A stretch of DNA of 64,000 bases from Antitrichia curtipendula (lineage: Eukaryota; Streptophyta; Bryopsida; Hypnales; Leucodontaceae): NCBI GenBank assembly GCA_951230915.1, contig OX579641.1, positions 6,324,001-6,388,000 on the forward strand, written 5' to 3'. Shown here in pieces: positions 34,699 to 46,166 of the stretch (its first letter is position 1; the number at the start of each line of letters is the position of its first letter). Under the pieces are notes generated by a model. The model searched no databases. It was not told where the DNA came from and worked only from the letters and a program-made list of their open reading frames with translations. The translations under genes and the position numbers were made by a program.

Positions 34699-35645
34699 CC
34701 CCCTAAAGAACCAAACTACATATTTTGGCAACATAGCGATTTTGGATAGCTCACTACAAATGGAGTTTTTAATTTTTTTGCTTTGAAATTTTCACACAAC
34801 ATGTGCCCCAGGAGTAGCTTCAAGGCCCAATAATTTTCATAGCTTCTGCCTACACAGTTTAAAAGTTATGGTATGATATGTTGTTTACTTTGCTCGGCGG
34901 GCACCTCGGGCAGAAAAAAAACAATCTTCAAAAATCACTTTTCTGAAAAATTTAAATTTAAAATTGATTCTCTGGATTTTTATATACATGAAAAGCTTTG
35001 CATCATTCCATTTGGATTAATGAAACAAAAGTTATGGGAGTTTAGGGTTTGTGAGTAGTTTGTGAATAGTTTAGAATTCTCTAGTCTAAAATAAACTTTG
35101 AAGCCCTTTATTCATTAAAATTTGAAATATTGCGGAAAAAAAATTTAAGAAATGGATGTGGCTTGTTTATCACAACATTTCAACCATTGGGATTGGAAAC
35201 TTTCAATTCCATAAATAACTTACTAACAATTTAGTATTTGAAATCATTCTATTGTTCTTTGTACTCACTGTCTTTTTCCTATATGTTCTACAACTCCAAA
35301 TGATCTGAAAATTTTGTAGCATTTAGCCAACTTGACTTGAAGAATGAATTTAAAGAGTAACCACCATTTTGAACATTTTTTGATACAAATATGACCATCT
35401 GAAGTGCAGCTGCCTGGTTTTTCGCGAGGACCCCAAAAGGGGTTTTGTCAATTCAAATGCTAATATCTTACAATCCACATGGTGGAAATTTCTTAATTTT
35501 TTTTTACATCTAATCAAACAAGTTTACTACAAGATCATACGGTTACATGAGTCCAAAAAAAGTTTTTTGGAAATATTTGGTACTTGTACTAGAAATGGCA
35601 GTTTTGAGTGCTTTTTGCAGGAAAAACGCCATGGTCCTCTAGGGG
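34699..35645. mobile_element. CCCCTAAAG-family element between set-2 genes
   Basis: CCCCTAAAGAACC at the left (flanked by TTAC, a decayed TTAA), CTCTAGGGG then TTAA (35646-35649) at the right. It is collinear with 18153-19087. It separates the BED/hATC gene from the kinase-like gene. Confidence 0.75.
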
Positions 35646-35649
35646 TTAA

Positions 35650-36060
35650 TCAAAATGAAATGATTTAAAAATTTCAAGGGGTTTTCGATGGAAAAAAGGC
35701 GGTCGGGCTTTAGGGCTAAATGTCTCTAATTTCAAATTATATTTGACAATCCACATGACCACATCAATTCGTTCACTAATCACTATTGTATAAATGGGTG
35801 GAATTAGGATTTGTAGGCAACACGAAAAAAGTAGCACAAAACCATTCATTTAAATAAAAAATTGAAAGGAACGAAATAAAATTACACTCACTTGTTTAGA
35901 TAATAAACGTTTCATATAAGCCAAATTAGTACAAAATAGATTGAGACCACAAAGCATGCTACATTGCTACGGATGTCCTCAAGCCTATACCATAATAACC
36001 GCATGTGCTAAATAAACACTAATTTGGCAACTATAATACTATATTGTAATACACTATTAT
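35650..36060. other. 3' flank of set-2 kinase-like gene
   Basis: AT-rich, no gene. Presumably the 3' untranslated part of the minus-strand kinase gene. Confidence 0.4.
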
Positions 36061-37679
36061 CTAATCTTCATTTCCTGCGTGTTGGTCTTCAAGTTCTTGT
36101 TCTTTACGTGACTCGCGGTAGCAATCCACGGGTGGTGTCCAAAACGTCGGAGCACCACTTAGTTGTTTCATGGCATATGTCACCGAGCGTCGTTGTAGTG
36201 GCTCCACCTTGCACAAATCACCCAGTGTTGCTTGAAACATACCAAATGCCGTATGGTCAGGAATCATCTCTTCATTTGCACGATCTTTTTTTCACACCTT
36301 CATAGCCAATTTCCCTATGGAGTATCCGTCCGTGTGTATACTAACACACGGTGGCTTTACCATGCGATTTGGAGATGATGAAGTTCCGGTCTGACCAATC
36401 AAGTACATCAACTCTGGAGCCACCCACCAACGTTTCGCTTGGGTGGTTTGCAACTTCTTTGGACAATTGAATTGGTAAAGAGAAGGGTTTTTTTCATTGA
36501 TGCGGCTATCCATTCCCCAATCACATAGACCAATCCATATGGTTCTTCCATCATCATTTGGAAAATGGAGCATAATATTCTTTGGTGTGATGTCGTTGTG
36601 CAATACAGAGCACTGCTGCTCTGCATCCACAATGCAAATCATCACCCACGCAAGTTTGGTGCGCTTGCGTCTATATGCCATGAGTCATTTGGCTTCTTGC
36701 ATTGTTTGAAGAGTTGCATCGTAAGCCAACTCCCCAATTTCATCTGGATCTCGATTTTTCTCATCAAGTATAAACATGGCGCCAAGAATACCTCCATTCC
36801 ACCATTGAGAATAACATTCCATGGTCATGTCATTTATAGCAAAGAATTTAATGACCCCTGGATGATCGCATGGACAAACCAATGCCTCAATAGACAACTT
36901 CTCCCTCGACTTCTTCAATTGATCAACGTGCAAGGCTAACTTCCCAGCTAATTCCATCTTCTCGGGAATGTGTTTTGAATTTTGAAGGCAAACCTTGCGC
37001 ACCCTTCCGTTCCCCCCTTGTTTGGTATGGCCAGACAAAGGAACCACCACCACTCCTCTTTCAAGGAAAACCACTCCTCCTGCAGCCACTTGACCAAACA
37101 CCAAGTTCTGACTTCGTTGAAACCACGGAGCAGAACGGATGTTGTGTGAAGATAGTGGTCGCATTGTGTCATGCCACCAATACACCTTCTTGTACAACAA
37201 ATTCAATGCTTGTTGCTTGGGTGCTACACTCCTTTGAAAGCCTTTTATTTTTTCCGCAACTTGGACAAGGTTGAAGACACACGTTTGCACTTGTGCATCC
37301 AACCAACGAGTGAATTCTTCCTTTGTGCGTCTTCCAGCCACTCATCCCCGCTCATTGTTGTCCAAAACATGTGGTTCAACTTGGCTTTAATGGCATCCAC
37401 GCCCTGTGCTCCGCGTGATACATATGTTGTATTCAATTGTCCAATCGAATACTGCTTCAAAAAACCCAATGCCACTTTATGCAATTTGCGCGTTGCAACC
37501 TTGCTTGGCCACTTCTCCGGATTTGTGGCTTTGTGCTTCTTTCATTGTTTTTTCTTTCCCTTCGACGACTCCCCAACAGCCACAACATTGCCCCTTTCTG
37601 CTACTACGGCCTTCAAAACACAATCTGTTGATTCCGGAGATGGTTCAGAATTCGATGCCTCTCCAACCCCTGTAACCAT
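36061..37679 (-). pseudogene. Protein-kinase-like gene (set 2), several breaks
   Basis: Homologous along its length to the gene at 3719-2136. ATG 37679 opens an N-terminal part; TGA at 37544-37542 is in frame. A frameshift near 37330 leads to the frame that continues to 36061, itself broken by TGA at 36687-36685 and 36294-36292. Visible kinase features: glycine loop KQGGNGRVRKV, candidate lysine in LAGK, HNDITPKN catalytic loop, DWG in place of DFG, WWVAPEL and TDGYSIG. The WWNGG at the N-to-C-lobe hinge region shows what the set-1 TAG replaced. All stops can be reached by one C-to-T or G-to-A change. The HND motif is shared with set 1, so loss of the HRD arginine is a family property and not decay. 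Confidence 0.78.
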
Positions 37680-37921
37680 GCATCAACCTTCTTCTTTAAG
37701 AAATCACGACCAACCATCGAGACAGAAACAAATAATCAAAATGGGTCAAGGAATTAGGGTTTCGGGTTCCACAATGTGAAAAACCGCCCCCCTTATTCCT
37801 CAAATTAGCCTCTAATCAAGCACCCGTACTCCCAAGCAAGGACTAAAACCAATCCAGGACAAGAGAGCACCGTCAGAGCAGGAGAGACTGGTTAGGGAAG
37901 TTAATCAAAATTGCACTATAT

Positions 37922-38225
37922 ACCCATTCTGGAGGACGGGGAGGCCATCGAGGGGACGGACAGGCTGTCCAGATGACAGACAGGCCGTTGTGGGGCGTCC
38001 AGGACCGTCGAGAGGATGGACATTGCGTCCAGGGGATGAACAGGCCATCGTGAGGCGATCAGGGCCGTCGAAGGGACGGACATTGCATCCAGGGGACGGA
38101 CAGGCCGTGGTGGGGCATCCAGGGCCGTCGAGGGGAGGGACATTGCGTCCAGGGGACAGATTGGCTGTCGTGAGGCGTCCAGGGCTGTCAAGGGGACGGA
38201 CAGGGCATTGAGCGGACGAGAAGGC
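37922..38225. repeat. 60-bp GGACGGACAGG minisatellite upstream of set-2 kinase gene
   Basis: Units recur exactly every 60 bases (AGGCC at 37982, 38042 and 38102; GGCTGTCG at 38163), about five copies. Each has CCAGGGGACGGACAGG and GGCCGTCGAGG. The 20-codon periodicity keeps frames open on both strands, producing spurious ORFs. Confidence 0.92.
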
Positions 38226-40116
38226 CGTCGAGCGTGCCGTCTAAAATAGTGGAGGAAGCCCCTAATTTGAATTAAGGTAAACCAGCCTATTCCCGCCAAC
38301 TTACTTTTGGCCCCATTACCACCCTAAAACTCATCTAAGTCCATATATTTTTCTGACAAAATCAATTCATTAATTTAAGCTTGGGTAACGTGTCTACCAT
38401 TAATTGGTGGATATCCAAGTACTCATAGATACAATCTATGGCGGTAATAGGTTATTGATCTGACTTTTATAAATTAATCCATGGGCGGATTTGTAATTTC
38501 AGGGCCGTCAACTTCAACAATTCATAGAAATTTCAATTTTCATCAGAAAATTATAATTCCACTTGGATTTGATTTGTGAAACATGCATACACCTTTGAAA
38601 AATAGTTGACCCCATTGAAGTTGACTCCAATATAGTCAGATCGCAAATCAGGGTGGTAATAGGCTTGTCTACCTTAATGCTAAATCCTTGTTTGTAGGAT
38701 TATTCATTTATCTCGTTTGCCCCTCTCGGACTTGTTAAGTTTGGGGAAGGGTTTGAATTTTGCAATACTACATTAATCTACGGTGGCGGGAATTTTTGGA
38801 GTACTAATTCAATTTTCATGTTTGTTTCAATTATTGGACAAATACCAATTATTATTTGCACCCTTAAAATTAAAAAGATAATGGGGAGTGCATGGTTTGG
38901 TCACTTGGTGGTCCTTTAATGTGCAACCTTGGAATCAAAAAAGAAATTATGGAGTGCATGATTTTATTTGAATAATTTGTTCTAACACCATTGGAATCAA
39001 AAAAGAAATTGTGGAGTGCATGATTTTATTTCAATTTGTTCTAACACCTTTCAAGATCAAAAAAAAAATTGTGGAGTGCATGGTTGTGTGGCCCTTTGTT
39101 AAACATGGAATCCCTTCATTGTTTTTTTCTTTTTTCTTAACCCAATCCTCTCTTAAACTTCCCCGAGATCAAATTGTGAATAGTCACAAAATTGCAACAA
39201 AAAGGAGGGTTTAGGATTTAGCGTTAACTTCAAAACTTAAGTTGGAGTGGAAACTAGAGTAGAAGACCTTCATTTTTTTAGTTGGGATCAAAAGTACAAA
39301 ACTCGGTTGAAATGTAGACTTTGAATTAAAAAATTTGTAGGTTGAGGAATTAAATTCAAAGTTTTAAAAAACATATTGAAGATCAAAAAAATTTCATAAC
39401 AATATGTCAATATCTTTAAAACATTCTTTGATATAGGTAGGTTTAAAATTCAGCAAAATACTAAATTGTTAGGTGCTCTTACATGAAAGAATGGAATTGA
39501 AATACAATAATTCCAAAGGTGAAATTGATCCACAAGAAATTTGAAAATTCATTTGCATTCAAATTTGAGCCCTAGTGCCCTACAAATAATTTTAGGCGTT
39601 AAGAGATGCTTTGATTGCCGGAACACATACATTGTCCACAACTTTCTCATTATGGGTGCAAACAGAATGAATCAAATGTTCACATGTATGTAAAAATATA
39701 ATATTCTAAGACCAAAATTAAGAAGTTCTGAATTTAACCTTTTGTGATTTTTTCCTATGTTTCTCCCTTTATTTACGTACAATTGAATAGAATTCCATTC
39801 TAAATGAGAAATAAGTCTGGTTCAAAGCATTTGAATGTTATTTTACAAAGGGCCACCAAACCATGCACTTCACAATTTCTTTTTTGATTTTATGGGTGCA
39901 ATGTAGTCTTCTCCAAAATGAGTCAAGGAAAACCATAAAATATTACCTTTTCCTTGTATGTTTTTTTCTCAAAATGGTACATTGAGTATATTAACTCTAC
40001 ATTTTTGTGATTTACATGTTTCTTTGGATATCTTACAAATTATAATGCAACAATCCACTAAGTACTACAATTTTTTCTTAGGGATTATTATTATATAGTA
40101 CCTTATGTAGTTATGT
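38226..40116. other. AT-rich spacer of set 2
   Basis: No gene supported. Three direct repeats of AAAAAAGAAATT(A/G)TGGAGTGCATG at about 38938, 39000 and 39060, and a related inverse near 39870, mark a small local repeat. The rest is AT-rich. Confidence 0.45.
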
Positions 40117-40120
40117 TTAA

Positions 40121-41244
40121 CCCCTAAAGTCCCATGACTCCCATGGCCTCTTTTCCATCCTAAATCACTCAAATTTGCCAATTCTACCGCTAATATATCA
40201 GAAATCAAATTTAATGTACTTTTTTACATTTCTAATAGAGTAATGGTAGGATCTTGCACAAGAGTAGTGTAAGAATGTGTGGACGAAATTTTACAAACAT
40301 TGACTATGTAGATTGCAAGATATTTGCATTTAATCTCAAAAGTTCTATTGTCCCTATGGGGGCCAAAATGGACTTTGGGCAGGCTCTTACGGTCTCAATA
40401 TTTATCATAACTTACTGCCTTTCTTGTGAAGATAGAAAAAAACATTAGCTTTCAATAAATACGATTTTTATTTCAATCGGAGCCCGGGAGCAAAAGTTAT
40501 GGCACAAAAAGCCCTTTTTTTAGTTTAACGGGCAAAAAAAAACCTTCAAAAAAACTAGAAGTAAAAAATGGCCCGGATTTGTTTTGTATAGAATATACTT
40601 TTATGTAAATGGAAAGCTTTGATTCATGACATTTGGATTTGTTATGTGAAAGTTATGGACAATCTTGTTTTTCGGGCAATTAGAGCATCTTCTTGAAAAA
40701 ATAACTTGTTGCATTCATTTTTTATCTCAATTGTCACAATTTTCCCAAAAAAGAAGTTTTACAAGGTCAAGATCTCTTGCTAGAAGTCTTGAACAATCCC
40801 ACCGTTGAAATTAGTGTATTTCAATTCCATCTTAGACAAATTAACAATTTAGATTTTCCTTAAATCTTGAATCTAGTTCTACTTAATCATTTTTCAATGA
40901 GTGAAAGCTAAGTGTATTTTTCTGGAATTTTTTTTCCTAGACTCTCCACTCAATTCTTTATTATTTAAAATTAGGATTTTTGGATCAGTAGAGCAATAAT
41001 TCTAAGTTATGAAGGTTCAAAGTCCAAAAATGTAATTGAGTAAGGTGCAAAAAAACTTGTTTTCTTCACCCTAAACGCAAATATCTTGCAATCTACGCAA
41101 TCTTCCACAAATTTTTATACTAGGCTAGTACAAGATCCTACGGTTAGAAATGTAAAAAAAAAAATCTTCAACTTTTTGTTCTTTGCTATAGAAATGGCCA
41201 TTTAGAGTGTTTTTTCATGGAAAATAGGCCTTGGCACTTTAGGG
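40121..41244. mobile_element. CCCCTAAAG element with long inverted ends, beside RING gene
   Basis: TTAA (40117-40120), CCCCTAAAGTCCC at the left; CACTTTAGGG then TTAA (41245-41248) at the right. Both ends carry the same subterminal blocks in opposite orientation (TTTGCCAATTCTACCGC with the inverse TAGAAATGGCCATTT; GTAGGATCTTG with CAAGATCCTAC). The GGACGG minisatellite of the RING gene begins a few bases after the right TTAA. Confidence 0.8.
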
Positions 41245-41254
41245 TTAATTGGTA

Positions 41255-41640
41255 CCTCGACGGTCATCCCGTCCAGAGTTAATTCAAGCCGTCCAGGGGG
41301 ACGGACTGTCCATCGAAGTCGACGGATAGACCCTAAACCGCTAATCCTAGCCGTCGAGTGGACGGACAGGCCGTCGATGTCGACGTATATGAAGTGGAGG
41401 GGGACGGACAGGCCGTTGATGTCGACGTACAGGCCATGGAGGTGGACGGACCGGCCGTCGAGAGAACGGGCAGGTCGTCGACAGACAGACACACGTCCGT
41501 CCAACATCCGTCTTACTTGCAGACGGAGGTATGATGACCTACCGAACCTTTTGACGGTGCCCTGATCCTGTTGACGGCTCCCCGAAGTTGCGCCGAACCT
41601 CAGTCGACGGTTCGACTGTCAATCTTCGGGCCATTGTACG
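41255..41640. repeat. GACGGACAGGCCGTCGA minisatellite at RING gene
   Basis: About eight imperfect units (GTGGACGGACAGGCCGTCGATGTCGACG and similar), then spaced TTGACGG copies. It starts at the TTAA junction 41245-41248 and ends about 290 bases before the ATG at 41933. Confidence 0.8.
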
Positions 41641-41932
41641 CACTTGACGGTCTGGATTTGGCCCATTTAATGTGATTTGACGTGTATAACACCCCCTAAT
41701 TGGTTTGGTAATTGGGGGTATAAGTGCTGTTTTGGTAGGCCGTCGTCCTTGCTTCTTCTCTTGAGTCGCTCTGTCCTAGCTTGAGAAAGCTTTGCATTGC
41801 AATTCGAGAAGAAGTGTTATACATTTGGCATTTGTTTTGCCACATTTTAGTTGCCTTCACGCAACAAAAGGCAAAACAATTTGTCATTGTATTTGCATAC
41901 AGATTGTGTATGGCATTGTACAGGTATCAAGA

Positions 41933-44131
41933 ATGGACGCAAAGGATAGAACAAGTTCAGGACATGGAGGTGAACCCCCAAGTAAAAAGAAGAGGGGGAA
42001 CAGGGCAACTTTGGATTGGGGCATGTTCAATGCTCCCGAGATTTTGGCAAATCCTGGGTGGATGCAGGCGGATGATCCGTGGATAAGAGGGACATGTCGG
42101 ACGTATGTAAATTGGGCCCACATCAACCGCCATTGGCCACAGGAACGGTACGAGGTGCACGTGAAATCTGGTGTGGTAAATTTTGACCAATGCCAACATC
42201 CGGCCTTCAAGAAGCGGTTGATTGAAGTGGCATTGGCAATTTGGGGTCAAAGATCCAAAAAAGATGGAACTCTTTCATTGTGCCAAACGGTATATGCGGA
42301 GGGTTTTTTTGGAAAGGATGTGGATTGGACAACCTTCTTGTCCAAGAAACGGAATGGTCAATTGCCAAATAGACCTCGTCACATTCCACCAAATCCTCAA
42401 GTGCCATTGGATGATTTACAGCATGTGCACGAGAACGTGCAAGAAGGAGCTCAACAATCAAGGATGGAATTGATGGAGGTAGAGGCTGAGATGGGCCCCG
42501 CCGCAGATCTTGACCAACATGATCTAATTGGTAGAGTGGAAGCTGCTGGTGAGGAAGTGGTTCGCTTGCGCCAATTAGTCCAAACACTGCAAGCCGAAAA
42601 AGAAGAAGCAATACAACAACATGTTGCAGAGTTGGAAGGTCAAAGAGCAAGGATTCAGGCCCTCATGGATGAGAATGTAAGACTCGTTGCACGTGAAGCC
42701 GACCTTGTAGCACGTGAAAGGCGTTTGAGCACATAAATTCCACCACTCGATGTGGTAGTGGAACGTGCTACGTATGGTGCGGATGAAGACAGGCCAAGCC
42801 CGAGAAATACGAATGTGTTTACGGTGCGGCCTCGAGCATTTTTTCCAAATGTAGAGGGTGGCACGTTGGATGTTACGCGTGCACGCGCTGAGCGAGCTGA
42901 AGCAGAGGTTGGAAGTACAACAGCTAGCATTGAAGAATTAACAAACTCCATGCGCGCTTTGGAACTTCGCGCCAACGAAGCTGAGCATGATGTGGCGGTT
43001 CTTACTACAGCTCAAACAGACATGGAGAGGACCATGACCGAATTAAGTGCTTTGAATATGCGATTGGCCCAAAATCCTCAAAAGGAGTAGACGCTGCTTT
43101 TACTATGCAACTACAAGTTGGCATGTAGCTTAGCACTGAATGAGGCCCAACAAATGCAACTTGAAGTGAAGAGAGTGGCTGCGGAATTCAATGATGGAGG
43201 TGAACGTTATTTTGGCTTGACCTCGTGGCCTCGGGTGCAGGAAATGGTCACTGATGATCTACCCTAGCTAAACGAAAGTTCAAGCATTGATTGGAACCAT
43301 TCTCTAGCCTTGGAATTCCAATATAATACCGAGCGCTACCGGTACGCGGATGTACTTCGTGATGGCACTAGGTCACTAGTGTGGCATGCCATTCCCAATT
43401 TTGTAAAAGATGGAACGATATGTATTATATGCCAAGAACCATTTGGCCCCGAGAGTGGATGGAATCTTGGAACGTGCGGACATTTATACCACCCCGTGTG
43501 TCTCATTCCCCACATGGTCACCAGAAAGAGATGTGCGCAATGCAAGGCTCCATTTCATCCATGACTCTACAAAATGTTTGGCCTCCAAGACCACATGCCT
43601 GCACATTACAAGCATAACGAAGAAAATTTACCGGGTCTCGCTAATACGGCACATTGGGGGAAAGACATGACGTGGCTTTGGAAGTGGGGCGGCGACAATC
43701 GACACCTCCCCGCACAAACGGTTGCGGCCATACATTGGGAGAATGACGCCCACGTGACAGAGGTAATCAAGAGGGTGTTTGGAGGAGGTGATTCAGGGAA
43801 TCGAATCTACTTTGCTCAAATGGCCGGTGGACATTGGGACATAGAACGCTCCATTTTTGTGCATGTACCGCATCCACAGGGCATATTGTTTAACTCTTAT
43901 GGCGCGCCTATCGGATTTGAGGGTGACTTGAGTTTTGACGATCAGATGAGTTACATTGAAGACAATACCTTCCATGAGGCTGCACTCGTGGATGAAATTT
44001 ATTCCCACCTACACAATAGATACAACGAAGCCACACTTCAGCTTCTGAGGACTTTGCAATCGAGAGAAGAGTTGCAGAGATTTTTGAGAAATAGCATAGC
44101 ACAAGGCATTGTAATCGAAGGAGTAGAATAG
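41933..44131 (+). pseudogene. WCHID-domain, coiled-coil, RING protein (family member 3), four stops
   Basis: A single frame of 733 codons from ATG 41933 to TAG 44129-44131 without any frameshift but with TAA 42734-42736, TAG 43088-43090, TAG 43265-43267 and TGA 43562-43564. The WCHID block (residues about 45-140) has GW, YVNWAHI, VHVKSG, KRLIEVAL, QTVYAEGF and VDWTT. Residues 195-385 are coiled-coil-like (LVQTLQAEKEEAIQQH and similar). A RING follows near 495-541: CIICQ, then CGHLYHPVC, then CAQC, a C3H2C3 pattern typical of E3 ubiquitin ligases. A C-terminal W/H-rich region of about 170 residues (WGKDMTWLWKWGGDNRH) is unknown to me. Every stop can arise by one transition (CAA, CAG, TGG or CGA). 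The absence of frameshifts suggests recent inactivation. Confidence 0.78.
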
Positions 44132-44393
44132 ATAGTTTTGGGTGAGATAGTGTACAACTAGATAGATGTATAGAATTAAATACCAAAAGTCATACAAAGC
44201 GGACATATGTAAAGGTTTACCAACCTTTGTTGGATTTATAAAACATTTACCTTTGTAATTTTCTCTCCACCTTGTGTATTCTTGCTTTGCCTTTGTCTAT
44301 TGCGTTTGTCTATTGGCATTTTTGTAATAGTGTAGAAAAAGCTTGTATACATAGATGATAGGTAAGATAGTCTTCTATTTAATCTTTGGCTAA
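44132..44393. other. 3' flank of RING gene
   Basis: AT-rich, ends at CTAA 44390-44393, the left boundary of the next TTAA-type element. Confidence 0.45.
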
Positions 44394-45013
44394 CCCCTAA
44401 AGTCCCACGGCCATTTTTTTTCCTAAACCACCCTAAACCACCACTTTTGCTACGTTCACCTATGAAATAAATTATTTAAATATTTTTTAGAATCTAATCG
44501 TCAGATCTTGTTCTACACTTGTCTTAGATCATGTAATACAAAATTCGTGATTTTTGACCGTATAGATAGAAAGTTATTAGCATTCAAAGTGAAAGAAGCA
44601 AATTTATTTCAAGAAGTTGCTATGATTGCCCCTAAAACAAAAAAGTCCATAACTTTCACATTACTAATCCAAATGGAATGAATAAAAGCCTCCCATTTAG
44701 AAGAAAATGTAGTCTACACGAAAAAAAATATTAAAATTTTTATTTCAATCTTTTGTGGATTTTTTTTGCTGCCCGGAGTCCCCGGATAGCCCGGTGACCC
44801 GGTCTCCCCTATTTTGAGGTTATTGTGGCATAACTTTTGCTCCTAGGCACCGATTGTAATAAAAATTGTAATCCAAGGAAGCTCATAAGTTTATCCATCT
44901 TATGAGAAAGTTTCAAAAAGTTTCAGTAAAAATTGAGATCATAGGAGCCTACCCGAAATGGCAAAATCCATTTTGTCCCATGTGGGGACAATGAGAGTAT
45001 GGGACTTTAGGGG
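44394..45013. mobile_element. CCCCTAAAG-family element, right border of RING island
   Basis: CCCCTAAAGTCCCACGGCC at the left (flanked by CTAA); GTATGGGACTTTAGGGG and TTAA (45014-45017) at the right. It is 620 bp, closest to the element at 1184-1766 (shared GTTTCA(C/G)(C/T)A, GAGCTCATAG-like and CATAACTTTTGCTCC blocks). No coding capacity. Confidence 0.8.
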
Positions 45014-45017
45014 TTAA

Positions 45018-45547
45018 GAAATAAGAACGATGGAAATTCCTTACCAAAGCAATAAACCAAAACAATTAATTTTGTTGCTTAATCTTTGATGAAAATATAA
45101 AATCCTATTTAAATCTTTAGAATTTAAAAAAAAAAAAATCAAGTTTTGTTCTCTTGGTTTTTTTAGTTAGACTTTTGATTGACTAGTCCCTCATATTTAT
45201 TTTTAAATTCAAAGTTTACAAATCAAATATTTTCCTCAATTGGCAATGAAATAATCAAAGTCTAATATCTTTCAATTGCTAACTCGATAAGGTCACACTA
45301 CTTGAAATTTTTGGCAAATCAATTGAATTAAGTGACTTTGTGATCCTATACGGCTATACTTAGATTCAAATTTTTTCTTTTCTTTTCATTTGTGGATGAA
45401 TGCAACAAAAATGGCAACTTGGAGTGGTTTTGAGGCAATAATTAACCTAGGGCCCTCATGGATTAATATTTTTGAATTTCTTGCCGTACAGTGTAAATTG
45501 TAAAATCAATTTAGTAACTTCTCTAATTAGAAATTCAATAACGAACT
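45018..45547. other. AT-rich spacer
   Basis: Contains an inverted, decayed family block (AATGCAACAAAAATGGCAACTTGGAGTGG near 45400) ending in CCTAGGGCCCTCATGGATTAATA near 45445. No gene. Confidence 0.4.
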
Positions 45548-46166
45548 TTAATCCCTAAATGCTTAAGGCCTGTTTTGAGCTTCTTGGAATTTTCTCTAAA
45601 TGATCTAAAATGTCCACAATTTGATAAAATGTATTAATTTTTTTTTAAATTGTAACAGTACAAATTCAAACTAGACATGTTAGAAATCTCATACAAAAAG
45701 AAAACACAACAATATCACTTATGGAGTGAAAGATTATAATGTTTGACCATGAGGGTGTTAAAACTACCAAAATGATGTGAAGTCTTCCAATCCTCTTTTC
45801 ACAAGTCAAATCTATCAAGTTGGTACCCAAAAAAATTTGAATTTAAAGGGCCTAACATGTATAACCCCAATCAATTTATGTCTTCATGACTTCTTAAAAT
45901 CTATACTATTATTTTTTCAAATAAATTTTGAATGTGATTTTTTATCCAAAATCTAGTGTATGTGAGGCTCATTTCCAAGAGCTCTCAATACTACACAAAG
46001 TGAAGATTGCAATGGATACCCTTGCACAAAATCTTAAATAGAAAAATCACTATCATTTATTTTAAAATTTTAAAATCCATCCTTTTGATGCTAAAACTAG
46101 ACTTCAAGAAGAACTTTCCAAGAATATATACTACTAAAAATAGCAACTTGGTTAGGTTTTATTTAA

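Noticed and set aside
37916..38299. 127-codon minus-strand ORF and 73-codon plus-strand ORF
   Set aside because: Both are translations of the 60-bp minisatellite.
1..44131. Endogenous large DNA virus origin for the kinase, RING and nuclease genes
   Set aside because: No capsid, polymerase or other viral core gene is seen, and the BED/hATC genes and TTAA-type elements point to transposons. The GIY-YIG ORF alone is not enough.
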